Below, piece after piece: positions 12,601 through 23,926 of a DNA stretch of 64,000 bases. Source of the stretch: Paramecium tetraurelia (taxonomy: Eukaryota; Ciliophora; Oligohymenophorea; Peniculida; Parameciidae); assembly GCF_000165425.1 (NCBI RefSeq), contig NW_001799411.1, positions 218,879 through 282,878 of the forward strand, in the 5' to 3' direction. How positions within the stretch are numbered: the first letter of the stretch is position 1; every line of letters starts with the position of its first letter. Under the pieces are notes generated by a model that had not been told where the DNA came from, did not search any database, and saw only the letters and a program-made list of their open reading frames with translations. The translations under genes were made by a program, and so were the position numbers.

Positions 12601-15600
12601 CAGTGCTAATAGGTCTGATAGCAAAAAGAACATTTAAATAATATATCTATTTGACCTTTTTAATGTTTTTAATGATTCTTATTTATGGTTTATTGGGCAT
12701 GGCTGTTTATGCAAGTAGCTTTGATGAAACAACTTTGCTTGGACATTTGCATTCCTATAAGGACCCTTTAAAGTCTTGGATGACTGTGTTTAATATTATG
12801 ACAAATGATGATTGGTATGGTGTACTAGCATTAGGAACAAAAGCTAATTAAGTATTTGCATTTATCTACTCATTTTCAATGATTCATTTTTTAAATTACA
12901 TTACTTATGGTTTGGTGATGGCCATATTATTGGATGGCTTTGGAGAGTATCTGATAGAGATTAAGAAAGATTAAGATATTAGGTTCAAGGATGGAGTGTC
13001 AGAGAAACATGATTCAGACTCTGACGCTGAAGAGAATGATAAAGAAAAGGAGAAAGCTACCAAATCACTTAAATAATTAGCTTAAAACCAATAAGTCTAG
13101 AAGGATACTTAATATTGGTATCTTTTAGAATCGATATGTAATATTTGATATAAACATTAATAGAATAATTAGTGAAATAGATAAAAACTAAGAGAAGAAA
13201 GATTTACTTAGGAATTAAGTGCAAGGAATCCTTATTTTGTTTTGACAAGTTTAATAAATAGAGAATACTCTGTGTAAAGACTATTAGATCGGAAATCTTC
13301 TATTGGAGCAGATTGGGATTAAATATAGGATTTATCGTTTTGCTTGCAATATAAACATATCAAGTGGAGTATATGGTTATCGTTGACTCTTTGATTTTGA
13401 TTACTAATCTATTAATAACCGTGTAGACAATTATGTTAATCATAGCATTGGGCTTAATTCATGAGAAAGGAACTTATATACAAGTATTGATAATTATATC
13501 TTTAGCATGTTTGGTAGATCACAGACATAATGTATTTAGTATGTTATTATCTTTAATTGATTAATACTGAAAGTAGAATATTACATTTATTTTTGTATTT
13601 AAGATATTTAAGACCATTTAAATTACTGTATTCGTTTAAACCAATAGTTAAATTGTATAATTCTTTAGTGGCTGCCTTATATAATATGAGTAATGTATTG
13701 ATAACACTATTAATAATTTGGACAATGTTTGCAGTCTATGGTATGATACTATATTAAAATAAATTTGGATTCTGTGATGACTTGATGTAGTTTGAAATCA
13801 ATAAATAATAATGTGAAGATGAAGGCAGAAGATGGATTACTTATTAGCATAATTTTGATAATATCACCGTTGCTTTACCTACATTGTTTGTGATATCTAC
13901 ATTTGATGGTTGGGGAGAGATCTTACAAGTAGCTGAAAATTCAAGACCTTCATATTAAGGTCCATTTCCATTTGCAAATCAATTGCCCACTTATATCTAT
14001 TTGACTCTGTTCTGCTTTATAGGTTCAATGTTTTTCTTAAGTTTATTTACTGGTTTATTGTTCCTAAATTTAAAAGCAAGTTAATAGAAAATAGAGTATG
14101 ATGATTTAACAGTCTATCAATAAGAGTTCATACAGATCTCGCAAAAAATCCTGAGGGATTCTCCTTCATTTTCCTAGCCTCCCCGAAACATCATTAGAAG
14201 AATAGCTTAAAAATTAAATAGTAATTCCTATTTCTAATATTTATCATTTCTTATACTAATACTAGATACAATAATTTAAATGTCATTTTATTAGGATATG
14301 GATGTTGAGGTTGCATTAGAATTGAACAAGTTCCATGAGATAATATCGGTCCTATTTACTTTTTGGGTCATAGTGTAACTATTAGATTATGGATTTAAGA
14401 GATTTATAGATGATTAATGGAGATTATTCTATTCATTCATAGTTATAATTTCGATGTTTGAATTGATTGCTACTTAAAAATATGATCTATTTAAAATTCA
14501 ATTTACATCAACAATGTTCACTGAGAATTACCAGATTATACGATTACTGTTTGCTTTAAGGAATCTTAGAATTCTGATATTATTTAAAGGATTTGATGAT
14601 CTCTAGAGATTAATCAGAGTAATGATTTTCTCATTTCCATTTTTGGGAAAGATATTATTTATTTTGATTGTAACTACACTATCATATGCTTTGTTAGGAT
14701 GCTAACTATTTGGGCATATAGATAAAGGAGTCATTATAGATTCTCAGATTAATTTTTCAACTTTTACAAGTTCTCTATTGACATTATTGAAGTGTGGATC
14801 TTGTGATAATTTTAGAAGTATAATGACAGACACAATGATCCATAATATATACTGTTATGATGACCCTCGTTATTGTGGGTCATAATTTGCATAAATCTAC
14901 TTCATTTCCTTTGTTTTCATATCAAACTATGTGCTTTTAAATTTATTTGTCTTGGGATTGATAGAACAATTCGAGAAATTCTTCCAATCTGAGAATTCTA
15001 TACTTTAAGTATACATTGAATCAATTGATAAAATAAAAACTGTTTGGTGTAAATATTCATATCAAAGACATGGAAAAGCAATGCACTACTTATAGATTTG
15101 CAAGTTTCTGTTAGAAATTGGCTAGCCTTTCACTCATGTCAAAGATAACATTTGGGATGCAGCAAGATTGGCTGGATACTTAAAAATCAGGACTGATGAT
15201 CAAGGCTATATCTAATTTAATTCTTTAATTTATGAAATATTCAGAAGAACCTTCAAATAATAAGTGTTTAAATAGGGTTCTGAAGATTCCATTAAGATCA
15301 TTAAAAAGTTCAATAAGGAGATGCAAATGAGACTCTTTTATTTTAGAAGAGACAAGTTGCAAAAACGATCTTTTATTGCCACATATGTGGAATTCAACAG
15401 TAATTTTAGTATTGCCAGTGACTATCTATCGATTTTGGTCATTTTCAAAGCTTGGTAAAACTATACTAAATAATTAATTAAAAGATCAAAACTCGAATAA
15501 GAGGATTTTTCTGATAATTCTTCTTTTGGACAAGAAGTATAGTAATTTATTTTATTTATCACATTAGAGATATTGACATATTCTCAAGAGTAGACGAGGA

Positions 15601-16018
15601 AGAAGAACAAAGTAAGGAAAATCTAACTAGAAAGATCCCCTCGAATCCAATTAAATCTAATCAATGTTTAACATTTGAGAGTGATAACAACCTCAATTTT
15701 AAATAACTGGATTTACCTGTTTACAATGATAACGAACATTATTTAACTCCAAAAAGAGATGTTTCCAAAATGACTTCTAATCTGCTTCAATAATTGCAAA
15801 AACGAACCATCATTAAACCTAAAAAAGATTCCACTACTCCCTCTTCTATAATCAAATAACCTACAAAGTTAGCAAGATATCCAGCTGACATAATATTTAA
15901 TCCACAAAGCAATCAAAGTAATTTCAACTAAAGTGCGAATAACTCTTTTAGATCATTTATATCGCATACAGAATCATCATTATCTTCAATTGATGGAATA
16001 CCTGGGATGATAATCTGA
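9648..16018 (+). CDS. four-domain voltage-gated cation (Cav-type) channel, copy 2
   Basis: Tandem paralogue of the preceding channel, about 2050 residues, same domain order and similar intron style. Pore-loop signatures are TMDDWT (about 11021-11042), TNDDWYG (12800-12820), TFDGWGE (13899-13919) and SCDNFRS (14798-14818). The Asp ring is kept, but in domain IV the otherwise invariant Trp is Phe and the preceding Asp is Asn, so ion selectivity or conductance may differ from copy 1. The tail after the last S6 aligns by eye with copy 1, then diverges into a Ser/Asn/Pro-rich C-terminus ending at TGA 16016-16018. Small introns were inferred near 9687, 10011, 10240, 10458 and 15543, each restoring the frame; others are likely. 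A Ca or mixed-cation channel of the cell or ciliary membrane is the best guess. Confidence 0.88.
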
Positions 16019-16054
16019 TTATATTCCTATATTTATTTATGATTAATAATTAAA

Positions 16055-17292
16055 ATGAAATAGAGATTAGTAACTTAAACTGATGAAGGATCTCAAGAAA
16101 ATCCAATTCAAAAGTCCAATTCACTATAAACCCAATTTTAAATAATCTAAGTTGTAGGCAACGGAACATTTGGTATGGTTTATTTGGTAATTAACTGAAT
16201 AATTTCATATATAGGCTCTTGATACAAAAACTAATGAAAAAGTTGCTATAAAGAAAGTATTTCAAGATAGACGGTATAAAAATAGAGAACATCTCATAAT
16301 ATAAGAATTAAATCATCCTTGTATTGTCAAATTAAGATAGGCATTCTTCACATAGGGAGACAATTCTAAAAATGTAATTTATAAAATAAGGAGTTTAGGC
16401 AGACGATATATTTCTGAACTTAGTCATGGACTACATTCCTGAAACTTTAAGCAAATTCATTCGAAATTACAAAAAGAATAAAAACCCATTTCCTAATGTT
16501 TTACTTAAAATTTACAGTTATTAAATGTTAAGAGCATTAGCATATTTATAAGGTAATCTAAATAACTAAGAAATTAGGAATTGGAATCTGTCATCGAGAT
16601 ATTAAACCTTAAAATATTTTGGTTAATCCTAATAATCACGTATTAAAAATATGTGATTTTGGATCTGCAAAACGATTAGTCCCTGGAGAACCAAATGTTG
16701 CTTATATTTGCTCTAGATATTATAGAGCTCCTGAATTGATATTTGGAGCAACCGAATACACGACCTCTATTGATATATGGTCTATAGGTATTTATTAATG
16801 AATAACTTTAGGATGCGTCATTGTTGAAATGCTTACTGGTGAACCACTCTTTCCAGGAGAGTCAGCTACTGATCAACTGGTTGAGATAATCAAAATATTG
16901 GGTACTCCTACAATTGAATAAATTAAAAAAATGAATCCTCAGCATTAAGAATTTAAATTCCCTTAGATTAAATGTCATCCATGGGCTAAAGTAATTTACT
17001 AAAATATTTAAGGTGTTTGCTAAATTTAAACCAGAACCTTTATTTGTTGATTTTGTTAGTAAATTACTTGTGTACCCTCCAAAGGAAAGATTGAAACCTC
17101 TGGAAGCCTTACTTCATCCATATTTTGATGAAATTAGACAATAAGGATTTTCAATGCCAAATGTGCAATTGCCTAATTTCTTTGATTTCCAAAAAGGTAA
17201 ATGATGATAGTAATATCGTAATAGAGGAACTTTAGATTCAACCTGAAATTGCTCATAAATTAATTCCCTCTTGGTTTAAGCAAAAATAGTGA
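16055..17292 (+). CDS. glycogen synthase kinase 3 (shaggy-like) Ser/Thr kinase
   Basis: Complete CMGC-group kinase of GSK3 type, about 360 residues. Visible motifs in order: glycine loop [16 protein letters not shown] with the catalytic Lys, HRDIKPQN catalytic loop, DFGSAK, and activation segment [16 protein letters not shown], whose Tyr is the site autophosphorylated in GSK3. Six introns of about 22-28 nt are inferred; after removing them the frame is continuous to TGA 17290-17292. GSK3 phosphorylates primed substrates in many pathways and is linked to flagellar length in other protists. The start ATG at 16055 leaves a short N-terminal tail before the kinase domain. Only 36 bp separate it from the channel stop codon. 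Confidence 0.95.
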
Positions 17293-17524
17293 TTTTTTAA
17301 TACATATTTTAATTCTATTCTAAATATATCAAAAATTTATGAAAATACAAATTCAAACCAATTTTCATTTCTCAAAGTGACAAATTCATTTTATGTACAC
17401 CAGTTATTATCAATCTGTTACTACAGTTGCATAAATTGTAACAATAACTTCTAAATATATTAAAATTTTGGGGAATCTTAAGATGTGTAATTTCATCTCA
17501 ATAATTTAACATTATAATAATAAA
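17293..17524. other. intergenic between convergent genes
   Basis: About 230 bp AT-rich spacer between the 3' ends of the GSK3 and VPS53 genes; nothing recognised. Confidence 0.5.
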
Positions 17525-19628
17525 TCAATTAATCTTTGTGAAAAATTTATTTAATTGAGGAACATCTTGTCTTCTTAATTGTTTCAATCCTAGAATCTTA
17601 TCTAAATCAGTAGGGGCTGATTCATATTTCTTAGCATAATCAGGGAAATTCTCAACAAATTTTTCAATACTCATTTGAATCAGCTTTAAAATGGAATCAC
17701 TCCTTGATAATGTCTTCTAAACAAAATTATTGAATGATTATTATGATTTGGATTCTTACTTTAATTTTGAAATTCTAACTAAATTTGTTTTCAATTCTGA
17801 AACATCCAACATCAATTAGGATAATCCAATCTAAAATTGAATATAATTGATAATATACTTCACTAATTTTTTTAATTCTGAATACTGAATTTATAAACTT
17901 ATTGTTTAGATATACAACAAGTTTGTTCAAATAAAATATGAGATAGGACTCTGATAGTAGATCTTTTATTGTTTTGATGTGTCCTTCCAGAAAGGAAATG
18001 GTGTCTCTAATATATTTAGACGCATCTCCCATATTTTCGAATTCATTCCAGTCGATCTTTAGCATTTATTGATAAAACTAATCTATTTTAGAATCAACAT
18101 AAACTAATAAAGTTTCAATTGATTTGTTCATCATCTAATTGAAATATTCCTCTTCGTTTGATAATTCAACTTGATCAGAAAAAGGGGAATCCAAATGTTA
18201 GACCAAACTCTCCTGTAATGCTGGAATAGTCTCTTTGCAATATTCTGCAGTATTAATCACAAAACAACATAAGATCTATGAGAGTTGTTCATTATTTCTG
18301 GATTAATTAATTTTGAATATAATTTCATCAGAATATCTCTTTAAAGCCTTCTTTATTAATTTTTAAATATCAAACATAACCTAGGTTCTACTGTATTGTG
18401 AAGCTCTTTTGAGCATTTATTTAAAGTAGGCAAACATACTCATAGACGAATTCAAAATTTTTAAGTCCCCTTCAACATCCAATTTATCTGAGTTTAAGAT
18501 TGTTTAGATGTGTTGCATAATCTCTCTCTCTTCACTATCTATGTAGGGTCTTAGGTAGGGTTCAAAACTGTCAGAAATAGCTCCTTTAATTTTGGGTAAT
18601 TCTGAAATGGCAAATTGATTAATATTCTTTTTGCCAAGCCATTCTTCATATCTTTTCTTCATTTCATCATTAAGTTTCTACTCAAATTTTAGAGTTGCTT
18701 GTAATGCTTTCATCAAAACAGCAACATCCAAATCTTTAAGAGTTTCCAAGATGTCAGTTATTTGGAGTCTAGTTACTGCACAAAATTCATAATAAATCTG
18801 ACAATGTACTGCCCAATATTCTGGAAATACATTTTATGTTTTTGTATCAAAATCTTTAATGACTCTAGCCATCCAAGCATATCTTCTTTCTGTAGTTTCT
18901 AAACTTCTGTTTTCTATTTATTAAAATAATTCTTAATAAGGAGATATTATGTATTTGCATACTTTTTGAATCAACTCATCTCTGAATTTCAATCCCAAAT
19001 GTTCAACTGTTTGACATGCGTCTTATAAATCTTTGACTTGCATTAAATTTGTGCCTTTTTAGAACAAGATGAAATCATCTATCAACTAGAGTTTTAGGTC
19101 CTTTATCAATTGTTCTTTTTCTCCATTTATTTCTAAAATTTATGGAATATTTTAAAATTTAACAAAGTATTATGATAATTCTGTGAATGCAGATAGAAGA
19201 TTGGCTACTTCTGCATACTTTTTTTCTTTACAATGTTCTTTCAATTTCTCAATTGCTGTTAACATCATAATAAATTTTTTCAGAGCTGCAATTGAAAATG
19301 TTAGATTTCTTTTTGCAATGTCTAATGATTTTATGTCTTTGCACATTGAGTAAACTAAGTCTTCACTTTTTTCTGCTTTTTATTTGATCTCTTGAATTTC
19401 TGCAACAATTCCTTAGGAGAGTTATTCAACATCTTGGACATCTCTCCATATTTTATTTTACATGACTGCATGTTCATGGATGTCTTCTTATAATTCAGGA
19501 TTAGAGTTGAGTAAGTTCAGATTGGAGCTTCTCAATTTCAGTATCTATGCCCACGAGTGATTATTCGTTGGGAAAGAGTGTATTAATATGGCTTAATACA
19601 ATCAAAATTAGCAGAAATACGGATTCAT
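17525..19628 (-). CDS. VPS53: VPS53, GARP/EARP tethering complex subunit
   Basis: About 690 residues. GARP/EARP tethers endosome-derived vesicles at the trans-Golgi or recycling endosomes. The N-terminus has the family signature, NTLFPNEQSL, followed by coiled-coil, then a middle block containing ERRYAWMARVIKDF, matching the conserved RRYAW region, and a C-terminal block with DKILGLKQLRRQD, matching the end of animal VPS53. The ATG at 19628 is followed after eight bases by a 29-nt intron (19592-19620). A one-base frame break lies near 19496-19512: conserved-looking sequence continues on both sides in different frames and no intron fits. It could be a sequencing error or a real lesion. The start codon faces that of the uL6 gene across 35 bp. 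Confidence 0.88.
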
Positions 19629-19663
19629 ACTTCAAATATTTTTAATTAAAAGAATTAAAAGAT
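19629..19663. promoter_or_regulatory. 35-bp bidirectional start region between VPS53 and RPL9
   Basis: Only 35 bp separate two divergent start codons, and the interval is almost pure A/T. Any promoter and both 5' leaders must lie here or inside the coding sequences. No specific element is recognised; the call is positional. Confidence 0.45.
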
Positions 19664-20312
19664 ATGAAATACATCCTGACTGAGGAGCACGTTCCAATTC
19701 CTGAAAAGATTGAGATCACTTAGAAATCCAAGGTGGTTAAAGTCAAGGGTATCAAGTCATGTTATATCGTCTCTTAGGACCCAGAGGGGAATTAACCAAA
19801 AATTTCAGACATTCTGCTTTGGACATCCAAGTTTAAAAGAAAGTGAATAAGAAGAACAATGTTGCCAAATCTAGAGTCAGCGTTAGAATGTGGCAATCAT
19901 ACAGAAAATAAAGATGCCAAGTTAATTCAGTTGCCTCTCAAATTAGAAACATGATTAGAGGTGTTACCACAGGTTATAAATTCAAGATGGTCTTGGCATA
20001 TGCTCACTTTCCAATCATTATCAACCTTATTGGTAATGGATAAGGCGTTGAAATCAAGAATTTCCTTGGAGAAAAGATCATCAGAACCATCAAATGCCTT
20101 CCAGGAGTGACCATCACCAGAAATGAAGCTGAAGAAAAGAGTAATAAAATCTTAATATACCCTCTATAGATGTCTTAACACTCTAAGGTAACGATTTGAA
20201 TAACGTTTCACTCACCTGTGCACTTATTCATTAAGCTTGTGCTGTTAAGAACAAGGATATTAGATAATTCTTAGATGGAATCTATGTTAGCGAAAAGCGT
20301 TTAGAAATTTGA
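19664..20312 (+). CDS. RPL9: 60S ribosomal protein uL6 (L9)
   Basis: About 196 residues matching eukaryotic uL6 throughout: [14 protein letters not shown] start, conserved YAHFPI and KNFLGEK blocks, and a C-terminal [10 protein letters not shown]. Two introns are inferred, 19749-19777 (29 nt) and about 20142-20170 (29 nt); both restore the family reading frame. Structural component of the large subunit near the GTPase centre. Codon use is more GC-rich than neighbouring genes, as expected for a highly expressed protein. Ends at TGA 20310-20312. Confidence 0.97.
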
Positions 20313-20431
20313 TAAAATAATATATATAAGTACAATAAGATTATTGTTATGAATATAATTCAAATCCCTCCACTTTCATAACACTCATCTTCATCATCCT
20401 TCCACACTAGAAATATAATTTATTATTTGTT

Positions 20432-20678
20432 ATGAGTAAGAATTATGATGATATTGAAAGCACTCTTCCTAAAACTGAAGAAAACGTACTTTGGAGTATT
20501 TCTAGGGCATGGAATAAGTCGAATAAATTTTATAAGGTATCAAATTTTATCATCCAAGAAATTTAAATTTAAAAAACATTTCGATTATTAAAATGAAATA
20601 GAATCCTTAAGCATTCTTCAATCATTATTTACTGCTGATGATAACTATCTTTTTGTTGTCAAATATATATTTTTATGA
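20432..20678 (+). CDS. small hypothetical protein
   Basis: ATG at 20432, one likely 22-nt intron starting near 20537, and TGA at 20676-20678 give about 75 residues. The product is rich in Lys, Phe, Ser and Asn with no recognisable motif. A second short frame starting with ATG at 20675 reads some 32 further residues and may belong to it through an unrecognised intron. Not identified; could be a spurious frame. Confidence 0.35.
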
Positions 20679-20769
20679 GAGCTGAAAGACAAGTTATTGA
20701 ATAAGAATTACAAAATATTTAAAAGAAAAATTGTTGTTGGAATGAAATTTAATTAATATCATTATTTAC

Positions 20770-21615
20770 ATGAACATGCCATACTTTAAGCCTCGTTCAT
20801 AAGCAAGTCAGAATTCTTTTATTAAACAATATCAAGACTTCCTATAAAAGAATAGAAAGAATACTGCATCCATCTTAGAACCAAAAAAACAATAAGCAAA
20901 ATAATCATATTCTCCACTCTTTAAACAACCTAAATTAAGTTAAACAAAAGTTAAAAATTTAAGATTGCAAACTAGTCCCAGTCCTAAGAGAGCACATTGC
21001 TATTCTCTTAGTAGTAATCAATAAACTGAAAATTCCACCTAAATAGACAGATCTTTAAGTCAATATGAATTTGAAACAAAAGACAAATCTGTAGTTAGTA
21101 GTGCCAGTCTATTTTAGGAAACAACAAAATAATTAGAAGAAATTAAATAACAGACTCCTGAGTTACAATAAGGGATCGTTGGAATTTTGGGTTTAATTAA
21201 AAAGGAAAAATAAGTCATTTTAAATGACATGAAGCATATGACAAAGCAAATGAACAAATATAAATAACAATATGAGGAAATCTAAAAGCAATAAGAATAA
21301 TTGTAGCACAAATTCAAAGTAGCCAAAGATGGCAATGAAATTCATGCTCGTTCTAAAGATAAAGTTAATGACACTTACCTTTAAATGATTTAATTGCTGA
21401 AAGGCCTTCAAGTTGAGTATAATGATGTCTTACCTGAATTAGAATTTAGTTTACAAAATCAAATTGAAGATGTAGATGAAGAAGTAAGAATACCAGATAA
21501 AGATGAGATTATAATCTTATAGAAATTAATCATTAAAAAGCTTGTCAAGAAAATTGAGGATTAAAAACAACTAAATTAATTACTCTAAACTAAAATCAAA
21601 GAATATGAAATTTGA
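20770..21615 (+). CDS. coiled-coil hypothetical protein
   Basis: A single uninterrupted frame of 281 residues with no intron, ending at TGA 21613-21615. The first 100 residues are Ser/Gln/Lys-rich and probably disordered; the remainder (about 120-281) is predicted coiled coil with heptad-like Leu/Ile spacing and many Lys/Glu/Gln. No catalytic motif. It sits 23 bp before the next gene on the same strand. Possibly cytoskeletal, but nothing decides this. Confidence 0.7.
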
Positions 21616-21638
21616 TTTTACTTTATATTATATATTTA

Positions 21639-23488
21639 ATGTTTATTATAATACTATTCCAAATTATTACAACAACCTTTGCATTTCCAGATGTCACGCT
21701 CTCATTTGGATCTCTCAGACCAAAATAAAAAGATCCTGAAGAAAACCTGCCTGCTGTTGTTTATGAAAATAACCAAATGAATAGGTATTTCGATTATGAT
21801 CAATTCCCATTATTATCCTGTTGTCCCACCAATCTAACTAAGTATAAAGTAGATACATTAAATCTTCATGGACATGGTAAGTAGAAATTTACATTACCCT
21901 TAATCATCACAAATAATCAAGACAAAACAATTGTTTTGAGATAATTAACAATAACAGACTATTTAGATTATTAAGACATCCCTGTTGCTCCTCAATTATC
22001 TTCTCTACCAATAATATAACCTCATTAAAGTTTTGTTGTCGACCTTATTCACAGTTGCGAAAGATAAGTTAATAACTCTAATTACTGGAGCATATAAAAT
22101 GTATTTATTCGATTTCAAGACTTTTAAGGTTTGAATTTCTAATATTAATTCATATGTGATAGTGATTTTCATCCTAAAAGGTACTTAATTAATGTATAAA
22201 TAGATTTGATTGGAGCAATGTCATCTTAATTACTTTTGACTCTGTTGCTATTATTATTTTAGCGACTTTCGGAAAAATTTACTCATTTCGCATAACTTTT
22301 GTGACTCCTGCTAAAAGAAAATAGTTTTAAGAGCAAAACATCTAAAATGTAGATCTAAGTCCTTTTTAAGGATTTTATTTATATTGGCCTTAAGCCTTGG
22401 TATACATGATGTTATTACTAATCGCTTTGTTTACTTCAATGAGTTATAAAGAAAAAGCAGAGCAAATCATAAAAATCTTAGTCTATATAATTTGCATTTT
22501 AACTTCATTCCATTTTTTTAATGAGATCTTTGGTAAATTTAGAAATACTCTTCCATTTTTAGCTTAAAAGATTTATTGCTTAAAAATTAGGGATTATTTC
22601 TCAATTATTTTATCAGCTCTGCTGCTATTCTTTTATCTTTATTATGAACAACCATGGTTTGTATGTATTATTTGATAACTACTCTTAGGTTAGTAATCTT
22701 TTATCAATTTGTATTTTAGGATCTTTGATCAAATTATTCAAAATAACATCCTTAAAACATGCCCTCTAATTTTTTGTACCCCTTATGATTGTTGATATAT
22801 TTTGTTCCATTTATTTGAGTTAAACTGTCAGATATGAATGGGATAGTGTTGCATTGAGATATTTCAACACTCCATTATCAGCATAATTTCCTTATTTTCG
22901 ATATATATACAAGAAAAAATGTGCATGGGTTTCTATTTTCAATTTGCTGTTTCCTGGTAATTTGTTAAACTACTTATTAGGTTTCTTTTTGGGTTATGTA
23001 AACAGATTTGACAAACATAAGTAAACATACGTCTACGAAATTATTGCCTTCTTTGGATTACTTTTAGGACTCCTTTTTTGGGTTCTAATTCAATATATTT
23101 TTTCATTTCCTCTTCCAACGTATCTAAAAATTAATATTAAAGTTCTATCTTCACAGAAGTGTTGATGATCCTAACTACCGCTTTGGTAGCAGTATAGAGA
23201 AATGAATTCAATATATTTTATTCAGGGAATTTCTATGATCAGATACTCATGGATCCATTCAAAAATGATATTGCCCTTTAAGAGCCTACAACAGTGGAAA
23301 TGTTTGGATTAGGCACTACCACTTAAGTAATCAACTAGGACACTGTATAATAATAAGACCTAGTGACTAGAGGAGAATAAGGTTTAATATTTAATAATCA
23401 ACTCTTTGCTGGACTGGCTTCCATTAATCGTTCTTAATAATAAAATGTTTTATAATCAAAACAATAAAGTCAATTTCAAAAATATTGA
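21639..23488 (+). CDS. signal peptide peptidase-like (SPP/SPPL) protein, probably catalytically dead
   Basis: About 560 residues: a signal peptide (first 17), a roughly 180-residue luminal domain, then about nine membrane helices. The C-terminal third aligns by eye with SPP/SPPL intramembrane aspartyl proteases: the helix with the first catalytic Asp reads LMIVDIF where the family has YD; the second reads SIFNLLFPG where the family has GLGDIVIPG; and RFD follows at exactly the family spacing once the 24-nt intron 22957-22980 is removed. The second Asp is Asn (codon 22941-22943), and the PAL motif is replaced by PTS. Other introns are inferred near 22186-22208, 22661-22688 and 23122-23144. SPP proteases cleave membrane-spanning peptides; this copy probably cannot and may act as a binding protein. 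Confidence 0.65.
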
Positions 23489-23926
23489 AAACGATGTTGT
23501 ATTTTATTACAAATTACATTATATAAAATTTCATATAAATATAAATAAGAACACAATATTAAAATTATTAATTTTAATAAAATCCACTTTCTCCATTATA
23601 TTAAATTTTAAAGCTTAATATTATTTGTAAGTATGAAGATCCCTGTTTGTCATAAGATTATTACTTTGAAATAATTTAAAAAGAAATTATCGGAATTAAT
23701 GAAATTAGCACGAATTTATTAACTTTAAGATTTGATATCGTAAATATTTTTATTTATAGAGAGAAAAAAATAACTCTGAACAAGTTAAATTCTTAATAAA
23801 TAAAAGCCCATTTTATTAAATATTTAATTCATACTTTTTCTAAGATCAATTTAATTAATAATATCAATGATGTAATTTCCCAAATTATTTTTGATTTTAT
23901 AATATTCAACAATAATAATAATAATA
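23489..23926. other. intergenic, very AT-rich
   Basis: About 440 bp. A weak Asn/Ile/Lys frame at 23406-23618 overlaps the previous gene and looks non-coding. A (AAT)n run lies just before the next start codon. Nothing else seen. Confidence 0.5.

Noticed and set aside
23406-23618. Plus-strand Asn/Lys/Ile-rich frame of 70 residues
   Set aside because: It overlaps the end of the SPP-like gene and has the composition of AT-rich non-coding DNA.
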